Made by a program: the position numbers and the translations under genes. This document shows positions 5,879 through 12,876 of a DNA stretch of 20,105 bases, piece after piece; position 1 is the stretch's first letter; each line of letters starts with the position of its first letter. The stretch covers positions 1 through 20,105 of the forward strand of contig CAYJIU010000028.1 of assembly GCA_964370305.1 (NCBI GenBank), written 5' to 3'. The notes below the pieces were generated by a model. The model was not told the origin of the DNA. It made no database searches and saw nothing but the letters and a program-made list of their open reading frames with translations. This DNA is from CAYJAD01 sp964370305. GTDB lineage: Bacteria; Desulfobacterota; Desulfovibrionia; Desulfovibrionales; Desulfovibrionaceae.

Positions 5879-5991
5879 TCGACCTTACAGATGACGCTTG
5901 GTCGCATGTCCTATGCGACACAAGCTCTCGCAAGCTCCGCCAGCGCATGAAGTGAATTCATGCTCGTCTCATGCTTGCTCCCCTGCGGGAC

Positions 5992-6012
5992 AAGCCCACT
6001 TCCTGTGGGCTT
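5992..6012 (-). terminator. Hairpin just after lepA, possible terminator
   Basis: A perfect 8-bp GC-rich stem AAGCCCAC/GTGGGCTT with a 5-nt loop begins 5 nt after the lepA stop. No T run follows on the minus strand, so classic rho-independent termination is not clear. It is part of the repeat next to the gap. Confidence 0.35.
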
Positions 6013-6067
6013 AATCACTAATCATCACCCACTTGTAGCGCGGCCAAAAACGCCTCTTGCGGTAACT
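6013..6067 (-). repeat. Second copy of the 55-bp repeat, inside the intact lepA 3' end
   Basis: Identical to 5824-5878 with a 189-bp offset. If the N run is removed, the match extends another 11 bp (5713-5723 with 6002-6012), for 66 bp in total. Confidence 0.9.
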
Positions 6068-7823
6068 CTACATTACCCATACGTTTCATGCGTTTTTTGC
6101 CTTCTTTTTGTTTTTCTAGCAGCTTACGCTTACGAGTTATATCACCGCCATAACATTTAGCCGTAACATTTTTGCGAAATGCGGACACAGTTTCCCTAGC
6201 GATAATTTTTTGCCCAATAGCTGCCTGAATAGCCACTTCAAAGAGCTGGCGAGGGATGGTACGTTTTAGCTTTAAGGCCAAGGCACGCCCATAATGATAG
6301 GCTTTATCCCTATGCACAATAACAGCCAGCGCGTCCACTGGCTCACTATTTAATAAAATATCAAGGCGCACTAAATTTGAGGCCCTATATTCAATAAATT
6401 CATAATCCATGGATGCATAGCCCTTGGTACCGGATTTTAAACGATCAAAAAAGTCAAATACAATTTCAGCAAAGGGCAATTCATAAGTAATAACTACACG
6501 ATTGGTGGCTAAATAATGCAGATTTTTTTGTAGGCCGCGTTTTTCTTCACAAAGCTTAAACACATTGCCCACATAGTCATTGGGCACATGTATATCCATC
6601 TTTACAAAGGGCTCATAAAGTGTCTCAATTTTTACGGCATCGGGCAATTTTGAAGGATTATCCACATCAAGTTTTTTGCCATCAGTGGTATCCACCTTAT
6701 AGATAACCGATGGGGCCGTTGCTATGAGCTGTACTTCAAACTCACGTTCAAGCCTTTCTTGAATGATTTCCATATGTAAAAGACCCAAGAAACCACAACG
6801 AAAGCCAAAACCAAGAGCTTGTGAGGTTTCCGGCTCATATGAAAATGCGGCATCATTAAGTTGCAATTTTTCCAATGCCGCTTTTAGGGCTTCATAATCG
6901 TCAGAATCAGAAGGATAAAGCCCACAAAAAACCATGGGTTGCACTTCTTTAAATCCGGGCACTGCTTCGGTGGCTGGGTTTTCGCAAAGGGTTATGGTAT
7001 CGCCAACCTTGGCGTCACCAAGCTCTTTAATGCTACCGCATAAAAAGCCCACCTCTCCGGCAGAAAGGGATGGCACATCCTGAGCTTCTGGCGAAAAGAC
7101 CCCCAAGCGCAAAACTTCATATTCTTTATCGGTGGCCATAAGCTTAATGCGATCATTTTTGCGTATGGTTCCGTCAACTATGCGAAAAAGCACCACAACA
7201 CCTTGATAACTATCATACCAAGAATCAAAAATTAAAGCCTTGAGCTTAGCGTCCACATCACCTTCTGGCGCGGGCAAGCGTTCAATTAAGGCCTCCAGCA
7301 CCTCGGCCACACCTTCACCAGTTTTGGCTGAAACGGGCAAGGCGTCAGTACAATCAAGGCCAATAGATTCTTCAATTTCTTCCTTCACCCTATCCACATC
7401 GGCACTTGGTAAATCAATCTTATTTAATACAGGAATAATTTCATGATCGTGGTCAAGGGCAAGATACACATTGGCCAGGGTTTGCGCTTCAACGCCTTGG
7501 GTGGCATCAACTACCAGCAAAGCACCATCGCAAGCGGCCAAGGAACGCGAAACTTCATAATTAAAATCCACATGGCCGGGCGTATCAATAAGGTTTAAAA
7601 TATATTTTTTGCCTGTGCTAGAAGTAAAAGGAATACGCACAGTTTGGGCCTTAATGGTGATACCGCGCTCACGCTCAAGATCCATTTTATCAAGATATTG
7701 ATCACGCTTTTCCCTCTCGGAGACCAATTTTGTTACTTCCAAAATTCGGTCAGCTAGGGTAGACTTGCCGTGGTCAATATGGGCAATAATAGAAAAGTTA
7801 CGAATGTGCTCTTGTTTTGGCAT
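6018..7823 (-). CDS. lepA: Elongation factor 4 (LepA), ribosome back-translocating GTPase
   Basis: A 601-residue translation GTPase, the normal LepA length. It binds ribosomes and acts in 30S assembly and elongation under stress, in the cytosol or at the membrane. The P-loop AHIDHGKST is at residues 14-22, with DTPGHVDF and NKIDLP as further G motifs. The C-terminal half has the LepA-only domain (VSAFRKNVTAKCYGGDITRKRKLLEKQKEGKKRMKR), which separates it from EF-G. The frame stays open further upstream to 7934, but MPKQEHIRNFSIIAH at ATG 7823 is the family start, and the extra 37 residues look like untranslated leader. No strong ribosome site is visible; TTGGGTT lies immediately upstream. It is divergent from alkA across a 75-bp spacer. 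The last 15 codons are duplicated beyond its terminator-like hairpin. Confidence 0.97.
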   Translation of the reverse strand: MPKQEHIRNFSIIAHIDHGKSTLADRILEVTKLVSEREKRDQYLDKMDLERERGITIKAQTVRIPFTSSTGKKYILNLIDTPGHVDFNYEVSRSLAACDGALLVVDATQGVEAQTLANVYLALDHDHEIIPVLNKIDLPSADVDRVKEEIEESIGLDCTDALPVSAKTGEGVAEVLEALIERLPAPEGDVDAKLKALIFDSWYDSYQGVVVLFRIVDGTIRKNDRIKLMATDKEYEVLRLGVFSPEAQDVPSLSAGEVGFLCGSIKELGDAKVGDTITLCENPATEAVPGFKEVQPMVFCGLYPSDSDDYEALKAALEKLQLNDAAFSYEPETSQALGFGFRCGFLGLLHMEIIQERLEREFEVQLIATAPSVIYKVDTTDGKKLDVDNPSKLPDAVKIETLYEPFVKMDIHVPNDYVGNVFKLCEEKRGLQKNLHYLATNRVVITYELPFAEIVFDFFDRLKSGTKGYASMDYEFIEYRASNLVRLDILLNSEPVDALAVIVHRDKAYHYGRALALKLKRTIPRQLFEVAIQAAIGQKIIARETVSAFRKNVTAKCYGGDITRKRKLLEKQKEGKKRMKRMGNVELPQEAFLAALQVGDD

Positions 7824-7833
7824 AACCCAAGCT

Positions 7834-7861
7834 AATATATTAAAAGTTAAAAAAAGTCCAA
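7834..7861 (-). promoter_or_regulatory. Candidate lepA promoter
   Basis: On the minus strand TTGGAC (7856-7861) is followed after 16 nt by TATATT (7834-7839, 5/6 match to the -10). Transcription would begin only a few bases before the LepA ATG at 7823, which would explain the missing ribosome site (a nearly leaderless transcript) but also makes the call uncertain. The same AT-rich spacer must serve alkA on the other strand. Confidence 0.3.
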
Positions 7862-7898
7862 GCTTGTTTTGGGCCTTTTTTGGATAAAAAGGAAGTAT

Positions 7899-8540
7899 AT
7901 GTATTTTAACTATAATCAAGATGCCATTGAGCATTTAAAACGTTATGATAAAAAGCTTGCCGCAGCTATTGAGCGCATCGGCCCCATTAAGCGCGAAGTC
8001 AATGCAGATATTTTTGCATCCATTGTGCGCCACATTGTAGGGCAACAAATATCCACGGCGGCTCAAGTGACCATATGCAAAAGGCTTGAGCAAAAATTAA
8101 ACACAGTGGATGCTGCAAGTATTTGCGCATGCCCCAAGGATGAGCTACAAACTTGTGGTTTAAGCTTTAGAAAAGTTGACTATATTAAGGATTTTGCAGA
8201 AAAAGTGCATAGTGGTGAATTTTCAGTACAAGAGCTTGCACACATGGATGATGCTGAAATTATAGCCAAACTAAGTGCCCTTAAGGGCATTGGCATTTGG
8301 ACGGCGGAGATGCTTTTAATTTTCTGCTTGCAAAGGCCAGATGTGGTTAGCTTTGGAGATTTAGCCATTTTACGCGGTATGCGTATGCTTTACCGCCACC
8401 GAAAAATTGATAAAAAATTGTTTACAAAATATGCCAAGCGATATTCGCCTTACGGCTCTGTGGCAAGCCTTTACCTTTGGGCCATTGCTGGCGGCGCCAT
8501 GGCAGAATTAACAGACCCAGCACCAAAAAAGAGAGGATAA
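7899..8540 (+). CDS. alkA: DNA-3-methyladenine glycosylase II (AlkA-type, HhH-GPD)
   Basis: A 213-residue HhH-GPD superfamily glycosylase that removes alkylated purines such as 3-methyladenine to begin base-excision repair. The sequence shows the helical core IVRHIVGQQIS early on, the helix-hairpin-helix LKGIGIWTAEMLLIF, and then DVVSFGDLAILRG, whose Asp in GDLAI is the catalytic aspartate of the family. It lacks the four-cysteine iron-sulfur cluster of Nth/MutY and the extra N-terminal domain of E. coli AlkA, so it belongs to the short AlkA-like group. ATG 7899 has a strong AAAAAGGAAG just upstream; an in-frame ATG at 7869 lacks this. One base separates its stop from the ogt start, so the two repair genes form a coupled pair. 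Confidence 0.88.
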   Translation: MYFNYNQDAIEHLKRYDKKLAAAIERIGPIKREVNADIFASIVRHIVGQQISTAAQVTICKRLEQKLNTVDAASICACPKDELQTCGLSFRKVDYIKDFAEKVHSGEFSVQELAHMDDAEIIAKLSALKGIGIWTAEMLLIFCLQRPDVVSFGDLAILRGMRMLYRHRKIDKKLFTKYAKRYSPYGSVASLYLWAIAGGAMAELTDPAPKKRG

Positions 8541-8541
8541 A

Positions 8542-9015
8542 ATGCAAAAAGAAATTATTTATCAAAGCCCCTTTGGAGAGATTTACATTAAATATAATGA
8601 TCACACCCTAAATTTCGTAGGTTTTGGGCAAAAGGGCGATGCCGATGCCAAACGCATTACCGAACCTGATAATGCATTGATTAAAAATACATTTAAGCAA
8701 TTTGATGAATACTTTGCAGGCAAGAGAAAGCATTTTGACCTACCCTACGCATTAGAGGGGACAGACTTTCAAAAAAGCGCCTGGGAGGCCCTTTGTACCA
8801 TACCTTACGGAGAAACCAGAAGTTATAAAGATATGGCCATAGCCATTGGCAACCCCCAATCTTGCCGTGCTGTGGGCCTTGCCAACAATAAAAACCCCAT
8901 CAGTATCATAGTGCCTTGCCATAGGGTGATTGCTAGCAGTGGGCACCTTGCAGGCTATGGTGGGGGTGTGGAAATAAAGCAAAAATTGCTAGATTTGGAA
9001 GCTGGAAAATTATAA
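8542..9015 (+). CDS. ogt: Methylated-DNA--protein-cysteine methyltransferase
   Basis: A 157-residue suicide repair protein that transfers the methyl group from O6-methylguanine (and O4-methylthymine) in DNA to its own cysteine. The acceptor is C126 in VPCHRV, preceded by the DNA-binding helix RAVGLANNKNP and by the IPYGETRSYKDMA helix-turn-helix start. After it, GYGGGVEIKQKLLDLE is the usual C-terminal end. The length matches stand-alone Ogt/MGMT; the Ada N-terminal sensor domain is absent, so it does not itself act as a regulator. GAGAGG at the end of alkA serves as ribosome site, with the alkA stop 1 nt before the ATG. The two proteins handle complementary alkylation lesions. It is convergent with the next gene, 5 bp away. 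Confidence 0.95.
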   Translation: MQKEIIYQSPFGEIYIKYNDHTLNFVGFGQKGDADAKRITEPDNALIKNTFKQFDEYFAGKRKHFDLPYALEGTDFQKSAWEALCTIPYGETRSYKDMAIAIGNPQSCRAVGLANNKNPISIIVPCHRVIASSGHLAGYGGGVEIKQKLLDLEAGKL

Positions 9016-9020
9016 CAAGA

Positions 9021-9629
9021 TTATTTTTTTGGCGCGATAAAGCGTATACTATGCGGCTCAATACAACATAGGCATTGGCTGTCAACATCTGCTGGATTAG
9101 TCACAAAGTCCTGCTTTGTAACACTGTATATGGCATTTTCTTCCAAGCTACAGTCAAAAAACTGCAAAGCATCGCCCTTGATAATGTAAGCAGTGGTCCA
9201 ATGCCTATTTACGGGTTCAGTGCCGGGCATAAGGTAGCGCAAAAACCGAAAAATTACTGCGCGCTCCGGCACATGTTTTAAGCTTGGTACATCTTGATGC
9301 GCATTGGGGGCAAGCCATTCGGTTATATACTTAAACACAGTTTCACTACTTGGAGCAGTGCTTGCGGTGCTGTGCTCAAAGGGACGCTCTACTTGCAAAG
9401 GAAATTTTCTACTTTGAACATTGAGCATGGCATCCACAAGGAGTATGTAGTCTGTGCGTTGCTCAAGTATGGAGCGAAACACTTGGGCATTTTGTGCAAC
9501 CCCCATAAGGGTTTCATGAAAAATATCCCTGGCTTGCAATGTGCGGATATGATGCGTTACGCGCAAGCCGTTAAGCACAGCATACAGCGCGCAAAACACA
9601 TCAATTTTGCCTTGATAAAATGGCTTCAA
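9021..9629 (-). CDS. Uncharacterised protein with a papain/C39-like catalytic pattern
   Basis: A 202-residue protein without signal peptide or membrane segment. I do not recognise a named family, but the arrangement suggests a papain-fold cysteine peptidase or amidase: Q6 then C13 at the N-terminal end of a helix (YQGKIDVFCALYAVLNGLR, with Q6 placed like an oxyanion-hole glutamine), H143 in NRHWTTAYII at the start of a beta strand, and D159 in LQFFDCS as the third residue. Such Cys...HW...D spacing is shared with C39-like domains. The start codon is TTG at 9629, chosen because GGAGG lies 6 nt upstream and the next Met is at residue 42. It starts 33 bp after the dehydrogenase gene on the same strand, probably one transcript. 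Substrate and role are unknown. Confidence 0.75.
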   Translation of the reverse strand: MKPFYQGKIDVFCALYAVLNGLRVTHHIRTLQARDIFHETLMGVAQNAQVFRSILEQRTDYILLVDAMLNVQSRKFPLQVERPFEHSTASTAPSSETVFKYITEWLAPNAHQDVPSLKHVPERAVIFRFLRYLMPGTEPVNRHWTTAYIIKGDALQFFDCSLEENAIYSVTKQDFVTNPADVDSQCLCCIEPHSIRFIAPKK

Positions 9630-9662
9630 AACAATCCTCCAAACGCATTAACTATAGAACGC

Positions 9663-10634
9663 CTACTTATTCAATAAGTGCCCATTGACGACATTTTGTG
9701 CTTTTCCTTGTATCCACGCTTGCAAGTTTTCCACTGCAAGGCGTAAAATATTAGCCCGCGCCTTACGTGTGGCCCAGCTTATATGTGGAGTAATTAAGCA
9801 ATTTGGTGCTGTAAGCAAGGGGTTATGCTCATCCGGTGGCTCAGTGGAGAGCACATCCACCCCAAGGCCGCCTAACTGCCCGCTGTGTAGAGCATCTGCC
9901 ACATGTGCTTCATTTAAAAGTGCTCCTCGCGCAGTATTTAATATAATACTACCCTGCTTCATGCTGGCAAGGCGTTTGGCATCAACCATACCACGAGACT
10001 CATCATTAAGCGGACAATGTAAGGATATAACATCGCTGGTGCTGAAAATTGTATCTAAATCCACAAAAGTACAAGGATAATCGGCACATACCTTGGGAGA
10101 GCGATTATAGGCCTGCACTTCCATACCCAAAATATGCGCCATCTGGCCCACTCTATGTCCAATATTGCCAAAACCCACAATACCCATACGCATTTCTGAT
10201 AAATCGCGCATGGGGCGTAGCCAATAGCACCAGTCGATGCACTTATTCCAATCACCAGCTTTAACACTATTACTATGGTCACTTATGCCGCGGCAAAGCT
10301 CCAGCAATAGGGCCATAACATGCTGGGCCACAGTGCCCACGCCATAAGCAACCACATTGCATACGGGGATGCCACGCTTTGCCGCTGCCTCAATATCAAC
10401 CACATCATAACCGGTAGCCACAATGCCAATATAGCGCAAATTTGGTAATTGCGCCAAAGTTTCGGCACTGAGTGGTGTTTTATTGGTAATGATAACCTCG
10501 GCATGGCGGGCGCGGTCAACAATTTCTTGCGGGGCTGTGCGCTCATAAGTTGTAACAGTGCCTAAAGCCTCATAGGCAGACCAGCTCAAATCACCAGGGT
10601 TAATAACCTGTGCATCAAGAATAGCGATATTCAT
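9663..10634 (-). CDS. D-2-hydroxyacid dehydrogenase (hydroxypyruvate/glycerate dehydrogenase type)
   Basis: A 323-residue cytoplasmic NAD(P)-dependent oxidoreductase of the D-isomer 2-hydroxyacid family, which interconverts 2-keto acids and D-2-hydroxyacids. The cofactor site GFGNIG is at 154-159, and the catalytic Arg-Glu-His set is R236 (NTARGALL), E265 (STEPP) and H284 (TPHISWATRKAR). The HISWATR ending and overall length fit the glycerate/hydroxypyruvate reductase subgroup better than PdxB, SerA (no ACT domain) or formate dehydrogenase, but substrate is not certain. The ATG at 10634 is preceded by AAGGAT at normal spacing; an upstream in-frame ATG at 10649 would place this ribosome site inside the gene and is rejected. 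The papain-like gene follows 33 bp later. The pal terminator lies immediately upstream. Confidence 0.9.
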   Translation of the reverse strand: MNIAILDAQVINPGDLSWSAYEALGTVTTYERTAPQEIVDRARHAEVIITNKTPLSAETLAQLPNLRYIGIVATGYDVVDIEAAAKRGIPVCNVVAYGVGTVAQHVMALLLELCRGISDHSNSVKAGDWNKCIDWCYWLRPMRDLSEMRMGIVGFGNIGHRVGQMAHILGMEVQAYNRSPKVCADYPCTFVDLDTIFSTSDVISLHCPLNDESRGMVDAKRLASMKQGSIILNTARGALLNEAHVADALHSGQLGGLGVDVLSTEPPDEHNPLLTAPNCLITPHISWATRKARANILRLAVENLQAWIQGKAQNVVNGHLLNK

Positions 10635-10658
10635 TTTAATCCTTAACATTTAAAAATA

Positions 10659-10702
10659 AAAACTTTTCATGACAGAATTGATGCTCCATCATGAAAAGTT
10701 TT
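10659..10702 (-). terminator. Rho-independent terminator of pal
   Basis: A perfect 14-bp inverted repeat AAAACTTTTCATGA (10659-10672) / TCATGAAAAGTTTT (10689-10702) with a 16-nt loop, followed on the minus strand by TTTTTATTTTTA. It sits about 33 bp after the pal stop and just before the dehydrogenase gene, separating the two transcripts. Confidence 0.8.
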
Positions 10703-10734
10703 ATATAAAACATTATCCGCAATGTGCAATTATT

Positions 10735-11208
10735 TTAGTTATTAATAACGCGGAAGTCATCACGACGATTTTGAGCCCACACAGCCTCGCCAGAGCCAGG
10801 TACGATGGGGTTTTCCTTACCATAGCTTAACATTTCCATTTGAGCTGGATTTACGCCGAGCATGGTTAAATATTCAAAAGCAGCACGGGCGCGACGCTCA
10901 CCAAGGGCTAAGTTATACTCTTGGGTACCACGGGCATCACAATTGCCTTCGATGCGGACGCGGACACGTGGGTACATCTTCATAAGATCAGCCTTTTGGC
11001 GTAAAATTTCTTTACCTTCTGCATTTAAGTCAAACTTATTGAAAGCAAAATAAATGCGTCCATCGGTAATTTGTTGCATGGCTACTTGCTCTTCAGCAGT
11101 CCAGCCTGATTCTACCATAGGCTCACTGCCACTGCTTTTTTTGCTGGAACAACCAAAACCTGCAACCATCACTAGCATTAAGGTTAAAATAAGTGAAAAT
11201 TTTTTCAT
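10735..11208 (-). CDS. pal: Peptidoglycan-associated lipoprotein Pal
   Basis: A 157-residue outer-membrane lipoprotein that anchors the outer membrane to peptidoglycan and works with the Tol system in envelope constriction. A lipoprotein signal ends at C20 (VAGFGC), followed by a Ser/Lys-rich linker and the OmpA_C/Pal domain from about residue 48: IYFAFNKFDLNAEGKEIL, then the peptidoglycan-binding block EGNCDARGTQEYNLALGERRA, and YGKENPI near the end. The length and domain order match Pal rather than a full OmpA. TAGGAGGA lies directly upstream of the ATG, the strongest ribosome site in the window, as expected for an abundant lipoprotein. Unlike the usual arrangement, tolB is not next to it. 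A strong terminator follows and the gene appears to be transcribed alone. Confidence 0.95.
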   Translation of the reverse strand: MKKFSLILTLMLVMVAGFGCSSKKSSGSEPMVESGWTAEEQVAMQQITDGRIYFAFNKFDLNAEGKEILRQKADLMKMYPRVRVRIEGNCDARGTQEYNLALGERRARAAFEYLTMLGVNPAQMEMLSYGKENPIVPGSGEAVWAQNRRDDFRVINN

Positions 11209-11298
11209 AGATTCCTCCTAAAAATTATCTGCTCATAAGCTAGGTCTTGGCTTCAAAAGGCAAAACCACTGTCGGCAATACGTTATCACTACCTCATG

Positions 11299-11327
11299 AT
11301 TATATATTTCTTAATTAAAAGCAAGCA
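11299..11327 (-). promoter_or_regulatory. Candidate pal promoter
   Basis: A perfect TATAAT (11299-11304 on the minus strand) with a weak TGCTTG (11322-11327) 17 nt upstream. It would give a leader of about 85 nt. The -10 is convincing, the -35 is not. Confidence 0.35.
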
Positions 11328-11610
11328 TTACATGGATGTTTTTTATCACCAACTTTATTTGTCCTACAAAACAATGACGCATTTTAACTCAGCACACTTG
11401 CTAATACACCTAAATTTTAAGATTTAATAAACTTATAGAGCGAATAATCTCTTGTAAAAAAAACTTGACACTTTCTTTTTTTAGTTGCAGTCATCACTCA
11501 CTTATGCCATTGTCTGCTGGCTATTTAATTGATGTTAGAAGTTACAAAAGCATACAAAAATCAAACACTCATTTTTAGCTCCTCCGTACCGTCGTATCGC
11601 AAGTAAAACA

Positions 11611-11639
11611 TTGATTTTTAGTGTGGAACATTTTATTAA
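11611..11639 (+). promoter_or_regulatory. Candidate promoter of the RND efflux operon
   Basis: TTGATT (11611-11616), a 17-nt spacer and TATTAA (11634-11639), each 4/6 to consensus. It would give a leader of about 30 nt before ATG 11677, whose ribosome site is AAGGG. The spacing is ideal, so this is the best candidate in the region. Confidence 0.45.
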
Positions 11640-11676
11640 TTCTTTTAAATACATACTTTTAGCTTAAGGGTTATAC

Positions 11677-12864
11677 ATGAAAAATTTTATTAGACTTTCC
11701 GTCCTAGGTTTAATTTTTTGCAATACATTACTCATGTTTGGCTGCAAAGAAGAGCAAGTCCAAAAAGCCCCGCCTCCACCCTTGGTTTCAGCCTTTGAGA
11801 TAAAAACAGCTGATTATCCATTTAATACTAATTATCAAGGTGTTACCCAAGGCTCCAAAGCCGTTGACGTACTTGCCAGAGTGCAGGCCATTATCAAGGA
11901 AAGGCTTTATACTGAAGGGCAGTATGTTGAGGAAGGGCAAATGCTTTTTCAATTGGAGCGCGACCAATACGAAGCCAGAGTTGCAGAGGCTAATGCTCAA
12001 TATGAAAATGCCCTTAGAGAATGGAACCGTATTCGCCCCCTTTATGCTAAAAATGCTGTAAGCCAAAAAGATCGCGATAATGCTCAAGCTGCGTATGAAA
12101 CCGCCAAGGCAAATTTGCGCACAGCTCAAATTAATCTTGATTATTGTCAAGTGGTAGCACCTGTTTCTGGCTACACCTCAAAAGAACAAGTTACCGTGGG
12201 CAACCTTGTGAATAACGGTACATTACTAACCTTTGTTAACCAAACTAACCCATTTTACGTGAATTTTTCCATAGCCAGCACTGAATATATGCGTATGCTC
12301 CAGCTTGCAGTACAAGGGCGCATGGAAATACCCAAGGATAATGCCTATAAAGCAAAAATTCGCCTTGTGGATAACACTATGTATATGGAAGAAGGTCAAG
12401 TCACCTTTGTAGGCACACAAGTTGACCAGACCATGGGTGTTATTCAAATGCGTGCTACATTTGATAATTCCAATAATATCATATTACCCGGTCAATATGT
12501 ACGCATTTTCCTTGAAGGAGCAATGCTTAAAAATGCCATACTTATTCCGCAAAAAGCTGTACTCATAACCCAGCAGGGGCCTCTTGTTATGGTCATTAAC
12601 AAAGATAATATAATTGAAATGCGCCCCATAAAAATCACCATGCCAGTGGAGCAAATGTACTTGTTGGAAGACGGTTTAAAAGATGGTGAGCGTATTGTGC
12701 TAGATGGTCTTGTTAAATCTCGTCCGGGGCAACCTGTGACTGTACAAGACCCCAATACGGCTCAAGGCGCAGGCCAAGGCGCACCAGCGCAAAAGCCCAA
12801 CTCCACAGAGTCTAATCCCACGCAAGAAAAAAGTACTTCTGACGCAAATAAAAAAGCAGAGTAA
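11677..12864 (+). CDS. acrA: RND efflux periplasmic adaptor lipoprotein (AcrA/MexA family)
   Basis: A 395-residue membrane fusion protein that links the inner-membrane RND pump to the outer-membrane channel; the symbol names the family only. A lipoprotein signal ends at C23 (LLMFGC). Two lipoyl half-motifs (VLARVQAIIKERLYTEGQYVEEGQ near 65-88, and CQVVAPVSGYTS near 157-168) flank an alpha-helical hairpin of about 97-155. Its tip carries the R-x3-L-x6-S motif (R118, L122, S129) that contacts the TolC-type partner. Beta-barrel and membrane-proximal domains follow, and a Gln/Ser/Thr/Lys-rich disordered tail ends the protein. First gene of the apparent operon, 12 bp before the pump gene. Transported compounds cannot be deduced. 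Confidence 0.93.
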   Translation: MKNFIRLSVLGLIFCNTLLMFGCKEEQVQKAPPPPLVSAFEIKTADYPFNTNYQGVTQGSKAVDVLARVQAIIKERLYTEGQYVEEGQMLFQLERDQYEARVAEANAQYENALREWNRIRPLYAKNAVSQKDRDNAQAAYETAKANLRTAQINLDYCQVVAPVSGYTSKEQVTVGNLVNNGTLLTFVNQTNPFYVNFSIASTEYMRMLQLAVQGRMEIPKDNAYKAKIRLVDNTMYMEEGQVTFVGTQVDQTMGVIQMRATFDNSNNIILPGQYVRIFLEGAMLKNAILIPQKAVLITQQGPLVMVINKDNIIEMRPIKITMPVEQMYLLEDGLKDGERIVLDGLVKSRPGQPVTVQDPNTAQGAGQGAPAQKPNSTESNPTQEKSTSDANKKAE

Positions 12865-12876
12865 TAAGGCATAAGT

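Larger units (their letters stand above)
4954..6017. other. Non-coding, palindrome-rich zone with a scaffold gap
   Basis: More than 1 kb without a credible gene. In order it holds: the right element arm (4974-5183); a terminator-like hairpin (5213-5257); an AT-rich stretch with another CGACTAA (5318-5324); a long imperfect palindrome (5384-5613) followed by GGCC-GTAA-GGCC (5609-5620) and GCCTT/AAGGC (5621-5634); the N gap (5724-5823); a duplicate of the lepA 3' end (5824-5878); and hairpins at 5901-5919 (GTCGCAT/ATGCGAC), 5946-5962 (CATGAA/TTCATG), 5974-5994 (CTTG-TCCC/GGGA-CAAG) and 5992-6012. Open frames in this zone run through the palindromes and look like by-products of them. Confidence 0.7.
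11209..11676. other. 468-bp divergent control region between pal and the efflux operon
   Basis: No gene was recognised. The stretch is AT-rich and contains candidate promoters for pal (11299-11327, minus) and the efflux operon (11611-11639, plus). It has no clear large palindrome that would mark a TetR or MarR operator, and no adjacent regulator gene. About 250 bp in the middle are unexplained. Confidence 0.6.

Noticed and set aside
7869..7898. Upstream start for alkA
   Set aside because: The ribosome site AAAAAGGAAG lies downstream of this ATG and at good spacing for ATG 7899.
7824..7934. Extended N-terminus for LepA (37 extra residues)
   Set aside because: The family begins at MPKQEHIRN; the extra stretch crosses the divergent spacer and overlaps the alkA start and ribosome site.
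10635..10649. Upstream ATG for the 2-hydroxyacid dehydrogenase
   Set aside because: It would place the AAGGAT ribosome site inside the gene; MNIAILDAQ at 10634 is the natural start.
11465..11470. TTGACA as a -35 element upstream of the efflux operon
   Set aside because: No acceptable -10 occurs 15-19 nt downstream; the pair at 11611-11639 fits better.
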